From positions 80,613-144,612 of the forward strand of contig JAFBJY010000352.1 in assembly GCA_016801885.1 (NCBI GenBank): a stretch of 64,000 nt of DNA. The letters run 5' to 3'. Within the stretch, counting starts at the first letter, position 1; every line of letters begins with the position of its first letter. The translations under genes were made by a program, and so were the position numbers. This document shows, piece after piece, positions 1 through 13,310 of the stretch. The DNA is from Toxotes chatareus (lineage: Eukaryota > Chordata > Actinopteri > Toxotidae). A model generated the notes under the pieces. It was not told the origin of the DNA. It saw only the letters and a program-made list of their open reading frames with translations, and made no database searches.

Positions 1-3000
1 GCGGTCAAATTTGACCGTTTGAGCTGAAATAACAGGTTTGCATCAAATGTGCTGCGGCGTCAAAATAAGACTTTATCCAGCATGGAAACACTATTTTACA
101 TTAGAAGAAGCATTTTGCAGAGTTTTCCCGTGTGTTTCTGTCATCTGCAGTACCTGGCACTTTCAGGGCAAACGTTGTGAAAAACAGTCTCATATTGGCA
201 GGAGCGGTCAAATTTGACCGTTTGAGCTGAAATGACAGGTTTGCATCAAATGTGCTGCCGGCGTCAAAATAAGACTTTATCCAGCATGGAAACACTATTT
301 TACATTAGAAGAAGCATTTTGCAGAGTTTTTCCGTGTGTTTCTGTCATCTGCAGTACCTGGCACTTTCAGGGCAAACGTTGTGAAAAACAGTCTCATATT
401 GGCAGGAGCGGTCAAATTTGACCGTTTGAGCTGAAATGACAGGTTTGCATCAAATGTGCTGCGGCGTCAAAATAAGACTTTATCCAGCATGGAAACACTA
501 TTTTACATTAGAAGAAGCATTTGCAGAGTTTTCCCGTGTGTTTCTGTCATCTGCAGTACCTGGCACTTTCAGGGCAAACGTTGTGAAAAACAGTCTCATA
601 TTGGCAGGAGCGGTCAAATTTGACCGTTTGAGCTGAAATGACAGGTTTGCATCAAATGTGCTGCGGCGTCAAAATAAGACTTTATCCAGCATGGAAACAC
701 TATTTTACATTAGAAGAAGCATTTTGCAGAGTTTTTCCCGTGTGTTTCTGTCATCTGCAGTACCTGGCACTTTCAGGGCAAACGTTGTGAAAAACAGTCT
801 CATATTGGCAGGAGCGGTCAAATTTGACCGTTTGAGCTGAAATAACAGGTTTGCATCAAATGTGCTGCGGCGTCAAAATAAGACTTTATCCAGCATGGAA
901 ACACTATTTTACATTAGAAGAAGCATTTTGCAGAGTTTTCCCGTGTGTTTCTGTCATCTGCAGTACCTGGCACTTTCAGGGCAAGCGTTGTGAAAAACAG
1001 TCTCATATTGGCAGGAGCGGTCAAATTTGACCGTTTGAGCTGAAATGAACAGGTTTGCATCAAATGTGCTGCGGCGTCAAAATAAGACTTTATCCAGCAT
1101 GGAAACACTATTTTACATTAGAAGAAGCATTTTGCAGAGTTTTCCCGTGTGTTTCTGTCATCTGCAGTACCTGGCACTTTCAGGGCAAACGTTGTGAAAA
1201 ACAGTCTCATATTGGCAGGAGCGGTCAAATTTGACCGTTTGAGCTGAAATGACAGGTTTGCATCAAATGTGCTGCGGCGTCAAAATAAGACTTTATCCAG
1301 CATGGAAACACTATTTTACATTAGAAGAAGCATTTTGCAGAGTTTTCCGTGTGTTTCTGTCATCTGCGGTACCTGGCACTTTCAGGGCAAACGTTGTGAA
1401 AAACAGTCTCATATTGGCAGGAGCGGTCAAATTTGACCGTTTGAGCTGAAATGACAGGTTTGCATCAAATGTGCTGCGGCGTCAAAATAAGACTTTATCC
1501 AGCATGGAAACACTATTTTACATTAGAAGAAGCATTTTGCAGAGTTTTCCGTGTGTTTCTGTCATCTGCAGTACCTGGCACTTTCAGGGCAAACGTTGTG
1601 AAAAACAGTCTCATATTGGCAGGAGCGGTCAAATTTGACCGTTTGAGCTGAAATGACAGGTTTGCATCAAATGTGCTGCGGCGTCAAAATAAGACTTTAT
1701 CCAGCATGGAAACACTATTTTACATTAGAAGAAGCATTTTGCAGAGTTTTCCCGTGTGTTTCTGTCATCTGCAGTACCTGGCACTTTCAGGGCAAACGTT
1801 GTGAAAAACAGTCTCATATTGGCAGGAGCGGTCAAATTTGACCGTTTGAGCTGAAATGACAGGTTTGCATCAAATGTGCTGCGGCGTCAAAATAAGACTT
1901 TATCCAGCATGGAAACACTATTTTACATTAGAAGAAGCATTTTGCAGGATTTTCCCGTGTGTTTCTGTCATCTGCAGTACCTGGCACTTTCAGGGCAAAC
2001 GTTGTGAAAAACAGTCTCATATTGGCAGGAGCGGTCAAATTTGACCGTTTGAGCTGAAATGACAGGTTTGCATCAAATGTGCTGCGGCGTCAAAATAAGA
2101 CTTTATCCAGCATGGAAACACTATTTTACATTAGAAGAAGCATTTTGCAGAGTTTTCCGTGTGTTTCTGTCATCTGCAGTACCTGGCACTTTCAGGGCAA
2201 ACGTTGTGAAAAACAGTCTCATATTGGCAGGAGCGGTCAAATTTGACCGTTTGAGCTGAAATGACAGGTTTGCATCAAATGTGCTGCGGCGTCAAAATAA
2301 GACTTTATCCAGCATGGAAACACTATTTTACATTAGAAGAAGCATTTTGCAGAGTTTTCCGTGTGTTTCTGTCATCTGCAGTACCTGGCACTTTCAGGGC
2401 AAACGTTGTGAAAAACAGTCTCATATTGGCAGGAGCGGTCAAATTTGACCGTTTGAGCTGAAATGACAGGTTTGCATCAAATGTGCTGCGGCGTCAAAAT
2501 AAGACTTTATCCAGCATGGAAACACTATTTTACATTAGAAGAAGCATTTTGCAGGTTTTCCGTGTGTTTCTGTCATCTGCAGTACCTGGCACTTTCAGGG
2601 CAAACGTTGTGAAAAACAGTCTCATATTGGCAGGAGCGGTCAAATTTGACCGTTTGAGCTGAAATGACAGGTTTGCATCAAATGTGCTGCCGGCGTCAAA
2701 ATAAGACTTTATCCAGCATGGAAACACTATTTTACATTAGAAGAAGCATTTTGCAGAGTTTTCCCGTGTGTTTCTGTCATCTGCAGTACCTGGCACTTTC
2801 AGGGCAAACGTTGTGAAAAACAGTCTCATATTGGCAGGAGCGGTCAAATTTGACCGTTTGAGCTGAAATGACAGGTTTGCATCAAATGTGCTGCGGCGTC
2901 AAAATAAGACTTTATCCAGCATGGAAACACTATTTTACATTAGAAGAAGCATTTTGCAGGAGTTTTCCCGTGTGTTTCTGTCATCTGCAGTACCTGGCAC

Positions 3001-3950
3001 TTTCAGGGCAAACGTTGTGAAAAACAGTCTCATATTGGCAGGAGCGGTCAAATTTGACCGTTTGAGCTGAAATGACAGGTTTGCATCAAATGTGCTGCGG
3101 CGTCAAAATAAGACTTTATCCAGCATGGAAACACTATTTTACATTAGAAGAAGCATTTTGCAGAGTTTTCCCGTGTGTTTCTGTCATCTGCAGTACCTGG
3201 CACTTTCAGGGCAAACGTTGTGAAAAACAGTCTCATATTGGCAGGAGCGGTCAAATTTGACCGTTTGAGCTGAAATGACAGGTTTGCATCAAATGTGCTG
3301 CGGCGTCAAAATAAGACTTTATCCAGCATGGAAACACTATTTTACATTAGAAGAAGCATTTTGCAGAGTTTTCCCGTGTGTTTCTGTCATCTGCAGTACC
3401 TGGCACTTTCAGGGCAAACGTTGTGAAAAACAGTCTCATATTGGCAGGAAGCGGTCAAATTTGACCGTTGAGCTGAAATGACAGGTTTGCATCAAATGTG
3501 CTGCGGCGTCAAAATAAGACTTTATCCAGCATGGAAACACTATTTTACATTAGAAGAAGCATTTTGCAGAGTTTTCCCGTGTGTTTCTGTCATCTGCAGT
3601 ACCTGGCACTTTCAGGGCAAACGTTGTGAAAAACAGTCTCATATTGGCAGGAGCGGTCAAATTTGACCGTTTGAGCTGAAATGACAGGTTTGCATCAAAT
3701 GTGCTGCGGCGTCAAAATAAGACTTTATCCAGCATGGAAACACTATTTTACATTAGAAGAAGCATTTTGCAGAGTTTTCCGTGTGTTTCTGTCATCTGCA
3801 GTACCTGGCACTTTCAGGGCAAACGTTGTGAAAAACAGTCTCATATTGGCAGGAGCGGTCAAATTTGACCGTTTGAGCTGAAATGACAGGTTTGCATCAA
3901 ATGTGCTGCCGGCGTCAAAATAAGACTTTATCCAGCATGGAAACACTATT
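1..3950 (+). repeat. Array 1 subdomain: gagcggtc / gctgcggcg monomers
   Basis: In this stretch the palindrome is mostly preceded by ggcaggagcggtc, and the following block is mostly tgctgcggcgtc. Exceptions with gccggcg occur near 255, 2690 and 3905. From about 4,050 the forms ggcaggaacggtc and tgctgccggcgtc take over, with a return of gagcggtc at about 5,070-5,700. Such blocks are expected from local unequal exchange or gene conversion. Confidence 0.7.
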
Positions 3951-4057
3951 TTACATTAGAAGAAGCATTTTGCAGAGTTTTCCCGTGTGTTTCTGTCATC
4001 TGCAGTACCTGGCACTTTCAGGGCAAACGTTGTGAAAAACAGTCTCATATTGGCAGG

Positions 4058-4077
4058 AACGGTCAAATTTGACCGTT
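4058..4077. repeat. 20-bp perfect palindrome in the array 1 monomer (example)
   Basis: AACGGTCAAATTTGACCGTT equals its own reverse complement. It recurs in the gaacggtc monomers of array 1; the gagcggtc monomers keep the central 16 bp. Array 2 A monomers have the same arms with one central mismatch pair. Confidence 0.9.
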
Positions 4078-6487
4078 TGAGCTGAAATGACAGGTTTGCA
4101 TCAAATGTGCTGCCGGCGTCAAAATAAGACTTTATCCAGCATGGAAACACTATTTTACATTAGAAGAAGCATTTTGCAGAGTTTTCCCGTGTGTTTCTGT
4201 CATCTGCAGTACCTGGCACTTTCAGGGCAAACGTTGTGAAAAACAGTCTCATATTGGCAGGATCGGTCAAATTTGACCGTTTGAGCTGAAATGACAGGTT
4301 TGCATCAAATGTGCTGCCGGCGTCAAAATAAGACTTTATCCAGCATGGAAACACTATTTTACATTAGAAGAAGCATTTTGCAGAGTTTTCCCGTGTGTTT
4401 CTGTCATCTGCAGTACCTGGCACTTTCAGGGCAAACGTTGTGAAAAACAGTCTCATATTGGCAGGAACGGTCAAATTTGACCGTTTGAGCTGAAATGACA
4501 GGTTTGCATCAAATGTGCTGCCGGCGTCAAAATAAGACTTTATCCAGCATGGAAACACTATTTTACATTAGAAGAAGCATTTTGCAGAGTTTTCCCGTGT
4601 GTTTCTGTCATCTGCAGTACCTGGCACTTTCAGGGCAAACGTTGTGAAAAACAGTCTCATATTGGCAGGAACGGTCAAATTTGACCGTTTGAGCTGAAAT
4701 GACAGGTTTGCATCAAATGTGCTGCGGCGTCAAAATAAGACTTTATCCAGCATGGAAACACTATTTTACATTAGAAGAAGCATTTTGCAGAGTTTTCCGT
4801 GTGTTTCTGTCATCTGCAGTACCTGGCACTTTCAGGGCAAACGTTGTGAAAAACAGTCTCATATTGGCTGGAAGCGCTCAAATTTGACCGTTAGAGCTGA
4901 AATGACAGGTTTGCATCAAATGTGCTGCCGGCGTCAAAATAAGACTTTATCCAGCATGGAAACACTATTTTACATTAGAAGAAGCATTTTGCAGAGTTTT
5001 CCCGTGTGTTTCTGTCATCTGCAGTACCTGGCACTTTCAGGGCAAACGTTGTGAAAAACAGTCTCATATTGGCAGGAGCGGTCAAATTTGACCGTTTGAG
5101 CTGAAATGACAGGTTTGCATCAAATGTGCTGCCGGCGTCAAAATAAGACTTTATCCAGCATGGAAACACTATTTTACATTAGAAGAAGCATTTTGCAGAG
5201 TTTTCCCGTGTGTTTCTGTCATCTGCAGTACCTGGCACTTTCAGGGCAAACGTTGTGAAAAACAGTCTCATATTGGCAGGAGCGGTCAAATTTGACCGTT
5301 TGAGCTGAAATGACAGGTTTGCATCAAATGTGCTGCCGGCGTCAAAATAAGACTTTATCCAGCATGGAAACACTATTTTACATTAGAAGAAGCATTTTGC
5401 AGAGTTTTCCCGTGTGTTTCTGTCATCTGCAGTACCTGGCACTTTCAGGGCAAACGTTGTGAAAAAACAGTCTCATATTGGCTGGAAGCGGTCAAATTTG
5501 ACCGTTTGAGCTGAAATGACAGGTTTGCATCAAATGTGCTGCGGCGTCAAAATAAGACTTTATCCAGCATGGAAACACTATTTTACATTAGAAGAAGCAT
5601 TTTGCAGAGTTTTCCCGTGTGTTTCTGTCATCTGCAGTACCTGGCACTTTCAGGGCAAACGTTGTGAAAAACAGTCTCATATTGGCAGGAGCGGTCAAAT
5701 TTGACCGTTTGAGCTGAAATGACAGGTTTGCATCAAATGTGCTGCCGGCGTCAAAATAAGACTTTATCCAGCATGGAAACACTATTTTACATTAGAAGAA
5801 GCATTTTGCAGAGTTTTCCCGTGTGTTTCTGTCATCTGCAGTACCTGGCACTTTCAGGGCAAACGTTGTGAAAAACAGTCTCATATTGGCAGGAACGGTC
5901 AAATTTGACCGTTTGAGCTGAAATGACAGGTTTGCATCAAATGTGCTGCGGCGTCAAAATAAGACTTTATCCAGCATGGAAACACTATTTTACATTAGAA
6001 GAAGCATTTTGCAGAGTTTTCCCGTGTGTTTCTGTCATCTGCAGTACCTGGCACTTTCAGGGCAAACGTTGTGAAAAACAGTCTCATATTGGCAGGAACG
6101 GTCAAATTTGACCGGTTAGAGCTGAAATGACAGGTTTGCATCAAATGTGCTGCGGCGGCGTCAAAATAAGACTTTATCCAGCATGGAAACACTATTTTAC
6201 ATTAGAAGAAGCATTTTGCAGAGTTTTCCCGTGTGTTTCTGTCATCTGCAGTACCTGGCACTTTCAGGGCAAACGTTGTGAAAAACAGTCTCATATTGGC
6301 AGGAACGGTCAAATTTGACCGTTTGAGCTGAAATGACAGGTTTGCATCAAATGTGCTGCCGGGCGTCAAAATAAGACTTTATCCAGCATGGAAACACTAT
6401 TTTACATTAGAAGAAGCATTTTGCAGAGTTTTCCCGTGTGTTTCTGTCATCTGCAGTACCTGGCACTTTCAGGGCAAACGTTGTGAA

Positions 6488-9400
6488 AAACAGTCTCATA
6501 TGGGCTGGAAGCGGTCAAAACTCTAAGGTTAGAGCTGAAATGACAGGTTTGCATCAAATGTGCTGCGGCGTCAAAATAAGACTTTATCCAGCATGGAAAC
6601 ACTATTTTACATTAGAAGAAGCATTTTGCAGAGTTTTCCCGTGTGTTTCTGTCATCTGCAGTACCTGGCACTTTCAGGGCAAACGTTGTGAAAAACAGTC
6701 TCATATTGGCAGGAGCGGTCAAATTTGACCGTTTGAGCTGAAATGACAGGTTTGCATCAAATGTGCTGCGGCGTCAAAATAAGACTTTATCCAGCATGGA
6801 AACACTATTTTACATTAGAAGAAGCATTTTGCAGAGTTTTCCCGTGTGTTTCTGTCATCTGCAGTACCTGGCACTTTCAGGGCAAACGTTGTGAAAAACA
6901 GTCTCATATTGGCAGGAACGGTCAAATTTGACCGTTTGAGCTGAAATGACAGGTTTGCATCAAATGTGCTGCCGGCGTCAAAATAAGACTTTATCCAGCA
7001 TGGAAACACTATTTTACATTAGAAGAAGCATTTTGCAGAGTTTTCCCGTGTGTTTCTGTCATCTGCAGTACCTGGCACTTTCAGGGCAAACGTTGTGAAA
7101 AACAGTCTCATATGGGCTGGAAGCGCTAAAACTCTAAGGTTAGAGCTGAAATGACAGGTTTGCATCAAATGTGCTGCCGGCGTCAAAATAAGACTTTATC
7201 CAGCATGGAAACACTATTTTACATTAGAAGAAGCATTTTGCAGAGTTTTCCCGTGTGTTTCTGTCATCTGCAGTACCTGGCACTTTCAGGGCAAACGTTG
7301 TGAAAAACAGTCTCATATTGGCAGGAACGGTCAAATTTGACCGTTTGAGCTGAAATGACAGGTTTGCATCAAATGTGCTGCCGGCGTCAAAATAAGACTT
7401 TATCCAGCATGGAAACACTATTTTACATTAGAAGAAGCATTTTGCAGAGTTTTCCCGTGTGTTTCTGTCATCTGCAGTACCTGGCACTTTCAGGGCAAAC
7501 GTTGTGAAAAACAGTCTCATATGGGCTGGAAGCGCTAAAACTCTAAGGTTAGAGCTGAAATGACAGGTTTGCATCAAATGTGCTGCGGCGTCAAAATAAG
7601 ACTTTATCCAGCATGGAAACACTATTTTACATTAGAAGAAGCATTTTGCAGAGTTTTCCCGTGTGTTTCTGTCATCTGCAGTACCTGGCACTTTCAGGGC
7701 AAACGTTGTGAAAAACAGTCTCATATTGGCAGGAGCGGTCAAATTTGACCGTTTGAGCTGAAATGACAGGTTTGCATCAAATGTGCTGCGGCGTCAAAAT
7801 AAGACTTTATCCAGCATGGAAACACTATTTTACATTAGAAGAAGCATTTTGCAGGTTTTTCCCGTGTGTTTCTGTCATCTGCAGTACCTGGCACTTTCAG
7901 GGCAAACGTTGTGAAAAACAGTCTCATATGGGCTGGGCGCTAAAACTCTAAGGTTAGAGCTGAAATGACAGGTTTGCATCAAATGTGCTGCCGGCGTCAA
8001 AATAAGACTTTATCCAGCATGGAAACACTATTTTACATTAGAAGAAGCATTTTGCAGAGTTTTCCCGTGTGTTTCTGTCATCTGCAGTACCTGGCACTTT
8101 CAGGGCAAACGTTGTGAAAAACAGTCTCATATTGGCTGGAACGTTCAAATTTGACCGTTTGAGCTGAAATGACAGGTTTGCATCAAATGTGCTGCCGGCG
8201 TCAAAATAAGACTTTATCCAGCATGGAAACACTATTTTACATTAGAAGAAGCATTTTGCAGAGTTTTCCCGTGTGTTTCTGTCATCTGCAGTACCTGGCA
8301 CTTTCAGGGCAAACGTTGTGAAAAACAGTCTCATATGGGCTGGAAGCGCTAAAACTCTAAGGTTAGAGCTGAAATGACAGGTTTGCATCAAATGTGCTGC
8401 CGGCGTCAAAATAAGACTTTATCCAGCATGGAAACACTATTTTACATTAGAAGAAGCATTTTGCAGAGTTTTCCGTGTGTTTCTGTCATCTGCAGTACCT
8501 GGCACTTTCAGGGCAAACGTTGTGAAAAACAGTCTCATATTGGCAGGAACGGTCAAATTTGACCGTTTGAGCTGAAATGACAGGTTTGCATCAAATGTGC
8601 TGCCGGCGTCAAAATAAGACTTTATCCAGCATGGAAACACTATTTTACATTAGAAGAAGCATTTTGCAGAGTTTTCCCGTGTGTTTCTGTCATCTGCAGT
8701 ACCTGGCACTTTCAGGGCAAACGTTGTGAAAAACAGTCTCATATTGGCAGGAACGGTCAAATTTGACCGTTTGAGCTGAAATGACAGGTTTGCATCAAAT
8801 GTGCTGCCGGCGTCAAAATAAGACTTTATCCAGCATGGAAACACTATTTTACATTAGAAGAAGCATTTTGCAGAGTTTTCCCGTGTGTTTCTGTCATCTG
8901 CAGTACCTGGCACTTTCAGGGCAAACGTTGTGAAAAACAGTCTCATATTGGCAGGAACGGTCAAATTTGACCGTTTGAGCTGAAATGACAGGTTTGCATC
9001 AAATGTGCTGCCGGCGTCAAAATAAGACATTTTCCAGCATGGAAACACTATTTTACATTAGAAGAAGCATTTTGCAGAGTTTTCCCGTGTGTTTCTGTCA
9101 TCTGCAGTACCTGGCACTTTCAGGGCAAACGTTGTGAAAAACAGTCTCATATTGGCAGGAACGGTCAAATTTGACCGTTTGAGCTGAAATGACAGGTTTG
9201 CATCAAATGTGCTGCCGGCGTCAAAATAAGACTTTATCCAGCATGGAAACACTATTTTACATTAGAAGAAGCATTTTGCAGAGTTTTCCCGTGTGTTTCT
9301 GTCATCTGCAGTACCTGGCACTTTCAGGGCAAACGTTGTGAAAAACAGTCTCATATTGGCAGGAACGGTCAAATTTGACCGTTTGAGCTGAAATGACAGG

Positions 9401-11235
9401 TTTGCATCAAATGTGCTGCCGGCGTCAAAATAAGACTTTATCCAGCATGGAAACACTATTTTACATTAGAAGAAGCATTTTGCAGAGTTTTCCCGTGTGT
9501 TTCTGTCATCTGCAGTACCTGGCACTTTCAGGGCAAACGTTGTGAAAAACAGTCTCATATGGGCTGGAACGGTCAAACTTAACCGTTTGAGCTGAAATGA
9601 CAGGTTTGCATCAAATGTGCTGCCGGCGTCAAAATAAGACTTTATCCAGCATGGAAACACTATTTTACATTAGAAGAAGCATTTTGCAGAGTTTTCCCGT
9701 GTGTTTCTGTCATCTGCAGTACCTGGCACTTTCAGGGCAAACGTTGTGAAAAACAGTCTCATATTGGCAGGAACGGTCAAATTTGACCGTTTGAGCTGAA
9801 ATGACAGGTTTGCATCAAATGTGCTGCCGGCGTCAAAATAAGACTTTATCCAGCATGGAAACACTATTTTACATTAGAAGAAGCATTTTGCAGAGTTTTC
9901 CGTGTGTTTCTGTCATCTGCAGTACCTGGCACTTTCAGGGCAAACGTTGTGAAAAACAGTCTCATATTGGCTGGAACGGTCAAATTTGACCGTTTGAGCT
10001 GAAATGACAGGTTTGCATCAAATGTGCTGCCGGCGTCAAAATAAGACATTTTCCAGCATGGAAACACTATTTTACATTAGAAGAAGCATTTTGCAGAGTT
10101 TTCCCGTGTGTTTCTGTCATCTGCAGTACCTGGCACTTTCAGGGCAAACGTTGTGAAAAACAGTCTCATATTGGCTGGAACGCGTCAAATTTCTACCGTT
10201 TGAGCTGAAATGACAGGTTTGCATCAAATGTGCTGCGGCGTCAAAATAAGACTTTATCCAGCATGGAAACACTATTTTACATTAGAAGAAGCATTTTGCA
10301 GAGTTTTCCCGTGTGTTTCTGTCATCTGCAGTACCTGGCACTTTCAGGGCAAACGTTGTGAAAAACAGTCTCATATGGGCTGGAAGCGCTCAAACTTGAC
10401 CGTTAGAGCTGAAATGACAGGTTTGCATCAAATGTGCTGCCGGCGTCAAAATAAGACTTTATCCAGCATGGAAACACTATTTTACATTAGAAGAAGCATT
10501 TTGCAGAGTTTTCCGTGTGTGTTTCTGTCATCTGCAGTACCTGGCACTTTCAGGGCAAACGTTGTGAAAAACAGTCTCATATGGGCTGGAAGCGCTAAAA
10601 CTCTAAGGTTAGAGCTGAAATGACAGGTTTGCATCAAATGTGCTGCCGGCGTCAAAATAAGACTTTTTCCAGCATGGAAACACTATTTTACATTAGAAGA
10701 AGCATTTTGCAGAGTTTTCCCGTGTGTTTCTGTCATCTGCAGTACCTGGCACTTTCAGGGCAAACGTTGTGAAAAACAGTCTCATATTGGCAGGAACGGT
10801 CAAATTTGACCGTTTGAGCTGAAATGACAGGTTTGCATCAAATGTGCTGCCGGCGTCAAAATAAGACTTTATCCAGCATGGAAACACTATTTTACATTAG
10901 AAGAAGCATTTTGCAGAGTTTTCCCGTGTGTTTCTGTCATCTGCAGTACCTGGCACTTTCAGGGCAAACGTTGTGAAAAACAGTCTCATATGGGCTGGAA
11001 GCGCTAAAACTCTAAGGTTAGAGCTGAAATGACAGGTTTGCATCAAATGTGCTGCCGGCGTCAAAATAAGACTTTATCCAGCATGGAAACACTATTTTAC
11101 ATTAGAAGAAGCATTTTGCAGAGTTTTCCGTGTGTTTCTGTCATCTGCAGTACCTGGCACTTTCAGGGCAAACGTTGTGAAAAACAGTCTCATATGGGCT
11201 GGAAGCGCTAAAACTTGACCGTTAGAGCTGAAATG
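6488..11235 (+). repeat. Array 1 subdomain with interspersed gcgctaaaactctaagg variant monomers
   Basis: Among the common monomers, a second version appears near 6505, 7115, 7525, 7930, 8340, 10585 and 11000, with hybrids near 10380 and 11200. Here catattggcagg is replaced by catatgggctgg, and the tcaaatttga palindrome is replaced by gcgctaaaactctaaggttagagc. In places the two versions alternate, giving a loose two-monomer period of about 405-410 bp. The replaced segment keeps dyad symmetry (CTCTAA, GG, TTAGAG at 7132-7145). Confidence 0.75.
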
Positions 11236-13180
11236 ACAGGTTTGCATCAAATGTGCTGCCGGCGTCAAAATAAGACTTTATCCAGCATGGAAACACTATT
11301 TTACATTAGAAGAAGCATTTTGCAGAGTTTTCCCGTGTGTTTCTGTCATCTGCAGTACCTGGCACTTTCAGGGCAAACGTTGTGAAAAACAGTCTCATAT
11401 TGGCAGGAACGGTCAAATTTGACCGTTTGAGCTGAAATGACAGGTTTGCATCAAATGTGCTGCCGGCGTCAAAATAAGACATTTTCCAGCATGGAAACAC
11501 TATTTTACATTAGAAGAAGCATTTTGCAGAGTTTTCCCGTGTGTTTCTGTCATCTGCAGTACCTGGCACTTTCAGGGCAAACGTTGTGAAAAACAGTCTC
11601 ATATTGGCAGGAACGGTCAAATTTGACCGTTTGAGCTGAAATGACAGGTTTGCATCAAATGTGCTGCCGGCGTCAAAATAAGACATTTTCCAGCATGGAA
11701 ACACTATTTTACATTAGAAGAAGCATTTTGCAGAGTTTTCCCGTGTGTTTCTGTCATCTGCAGTACCTGGCACTTTCAGGGCAAACGTTGTGAAAAACAG
11801 TCTCATATTGGCAGGAACGGTCAAATTTGACCGTTTGAGCTGAAATGACAGTTTGCATCAAATGTGCTGCCGGCGTCAAAATAAGACATTTTCCAGCATG
11901 GAAACACTATTTTACATTAGAAGAAGCATTTTGCAGAGTTTTCCCGTGTGTTTCTGTCATCTGCAGTACCTGGCACTTTCAGGGCAAACGTTGTGAAAAA
12001 CAGTCTCATATTGGCAGGAACGGTCAAATTTGACCGTTTGAGCTGAAATGACAGGTTTGCATCAAATGTGCTGCCGGCGTCAAAATAAGACATTTTCCAG
12101 CATGGAAACACTATTTTACATTAGAAGAAGCATTTTGCAGAGTTTTCCGTGTGTTTCTGTCATCTGCAGTACCTGGCACTTTCAGGGCAAACGTTGTGAA
12201 AAACAGTCTCATATGGGCAGGAACGGTCAAATTTGACCGTTTGAGCTGAAATGACAGGTTTGCATCAAATGTGCTGCCAAGCGTCAAAATAAGACTTTTT
12301 CCAGCATGGAAACACTATTTTACATTAGAAGAAGCATTTTGCAGAGTTTTCCGTGTGTTTCTGTCATCTGCAGTACCTGGCACTTTCAGGGCAAACGTTG
12401 TGAAAAAATGGCAGTCTCATATTGGCTGGAACGGTCAAATTTGACCGTTTGAGCTGAAATGACAGGTTTGCATCAAATGTGCTGCCGGCGTCAAAATAAG
12501 ACTTTTTCCAGCATGGAAACACTATTTTACATTAGAAGAAGCATTTTGCAGAGTTTTCCCGTGTGTTTCTGTCATCTGCAGTACCTGGCACTTTCAGGGC
12601 AAACGTTGTGAAAAACAGTCTCATATTGGCAGGAGCGACGCTAAAATTTGACCGTTTGAGCTGAAATGACAGGTTTGCATCAAATGTGCTGCCGGCGTCA
12701 AAATAAGACTTTTTCCAGCATGGAAACACTATTTTACATTAGAAGAAGCATTTTGCAGAGTTTTCCCGTGTGTTTCTGTCATCTGCAGTACCTGGCACTT
12801 TCAGGGCAAACGTTGTGAAAAACAGTCTCATATTGGCAGGAACGGTCAAATTTGACCGTTTGAGCTGAAATGACAGGTTTGCATCAAATGTGCTGCGGCG
12901 TCAAAATAAGACTTTATCCAGCATGGAAACACTATTTTACATTAGAAGAAGCATTTTGCAGAGTTTTCCGTGTGTTTCTGTCATCTGCAGTACCTGGCAC
13001 TTTCAGGGCAAACGTTGTGAAAAACAGTCTCATATTGGCAGGAACGGTCAAATTTGACCGTTTGAGCTGAAATGACAGGTTTGCATCAAATGTGCTGCCG
13101 GCGTCAAAATAAGACTTTATCCAGCATGGAAACACTATTTTACATTAGAAGAAGCATTTTGCAGAGTTTTCCGTGTGTTT

Positions 13181-13310
13181 CTGTCATCTGCAGTACATGG
13201 CACTTTCAGGGCAAACGTTGTGAAAAACAGTCTCTGCAGTACATGGCAGGAACGGTCAAATTTTACCGTTTGAGCTGGAATTTAGCGTTCCAGCTAGTTC
13301 CAGGTGGTGT
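13181..13310. other. Head-to-head turnaround between array 1 and the inverted satellite arm
   Basis: The last plus-strand monomer degenerates here, and from about 13,310 the satellite continues in reverse complement, starting with gtgccctgaaaatgccac. Two local marks stand out. The 15-mer ctgcagtacatggca occurs at 13188-13202 and again at 13234-13248, where it interrupts the usual tctcatattggcagg. A hairpin with 8-bp perfect arms, AGCTGGAA at 13273-13280 and TTCCAGCT at 13288-13295, separated by 7 bases, sits at the point of inversion. Confidence 0.85.

Larger units (their letters stand above)
1..13280 (+). repeat. Satellite array 1: ~203-bp tandem monomers
   Basis: Roughly 65 head-to-tail monomers repeat every 202-204 bp; recurring marks fall for example at 1249, 1451, 1653, 1856 and 2059, and at 8650, 8854, 9058 and 9262. 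Each monomer runs through a palindrome centred on tcaaatttga, then gagctgaaatgacagg, a tgctgc(c)ggcgtcaaaataag block, ccagcatggaaacac, attagaagaagcattttgcag, a cccgtgtgtttctgtcatctg block and gcaaacgttgtgaaaaacag. Copies differ by few substitutions and by one-base indels in homopolymers, so homogenisation is recent. The open frames of about 62-66 codons seen in most monomers restart in each unit at an overlapping TGA-A-ATG and carry no protein-like signal. The family is not one I can name. The array runs off the left edge of the window. Confidence 0.97.

Noticed and set aside
1..13280. Open frames of 60-137 codons in array 1 on both strands
   Set aside because: They recur with the repeat period, exist because few stops fall in the monomer, end and restart at the shared TGA-A-ATG, and shift frame with every indel. 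They show no domain or start context.
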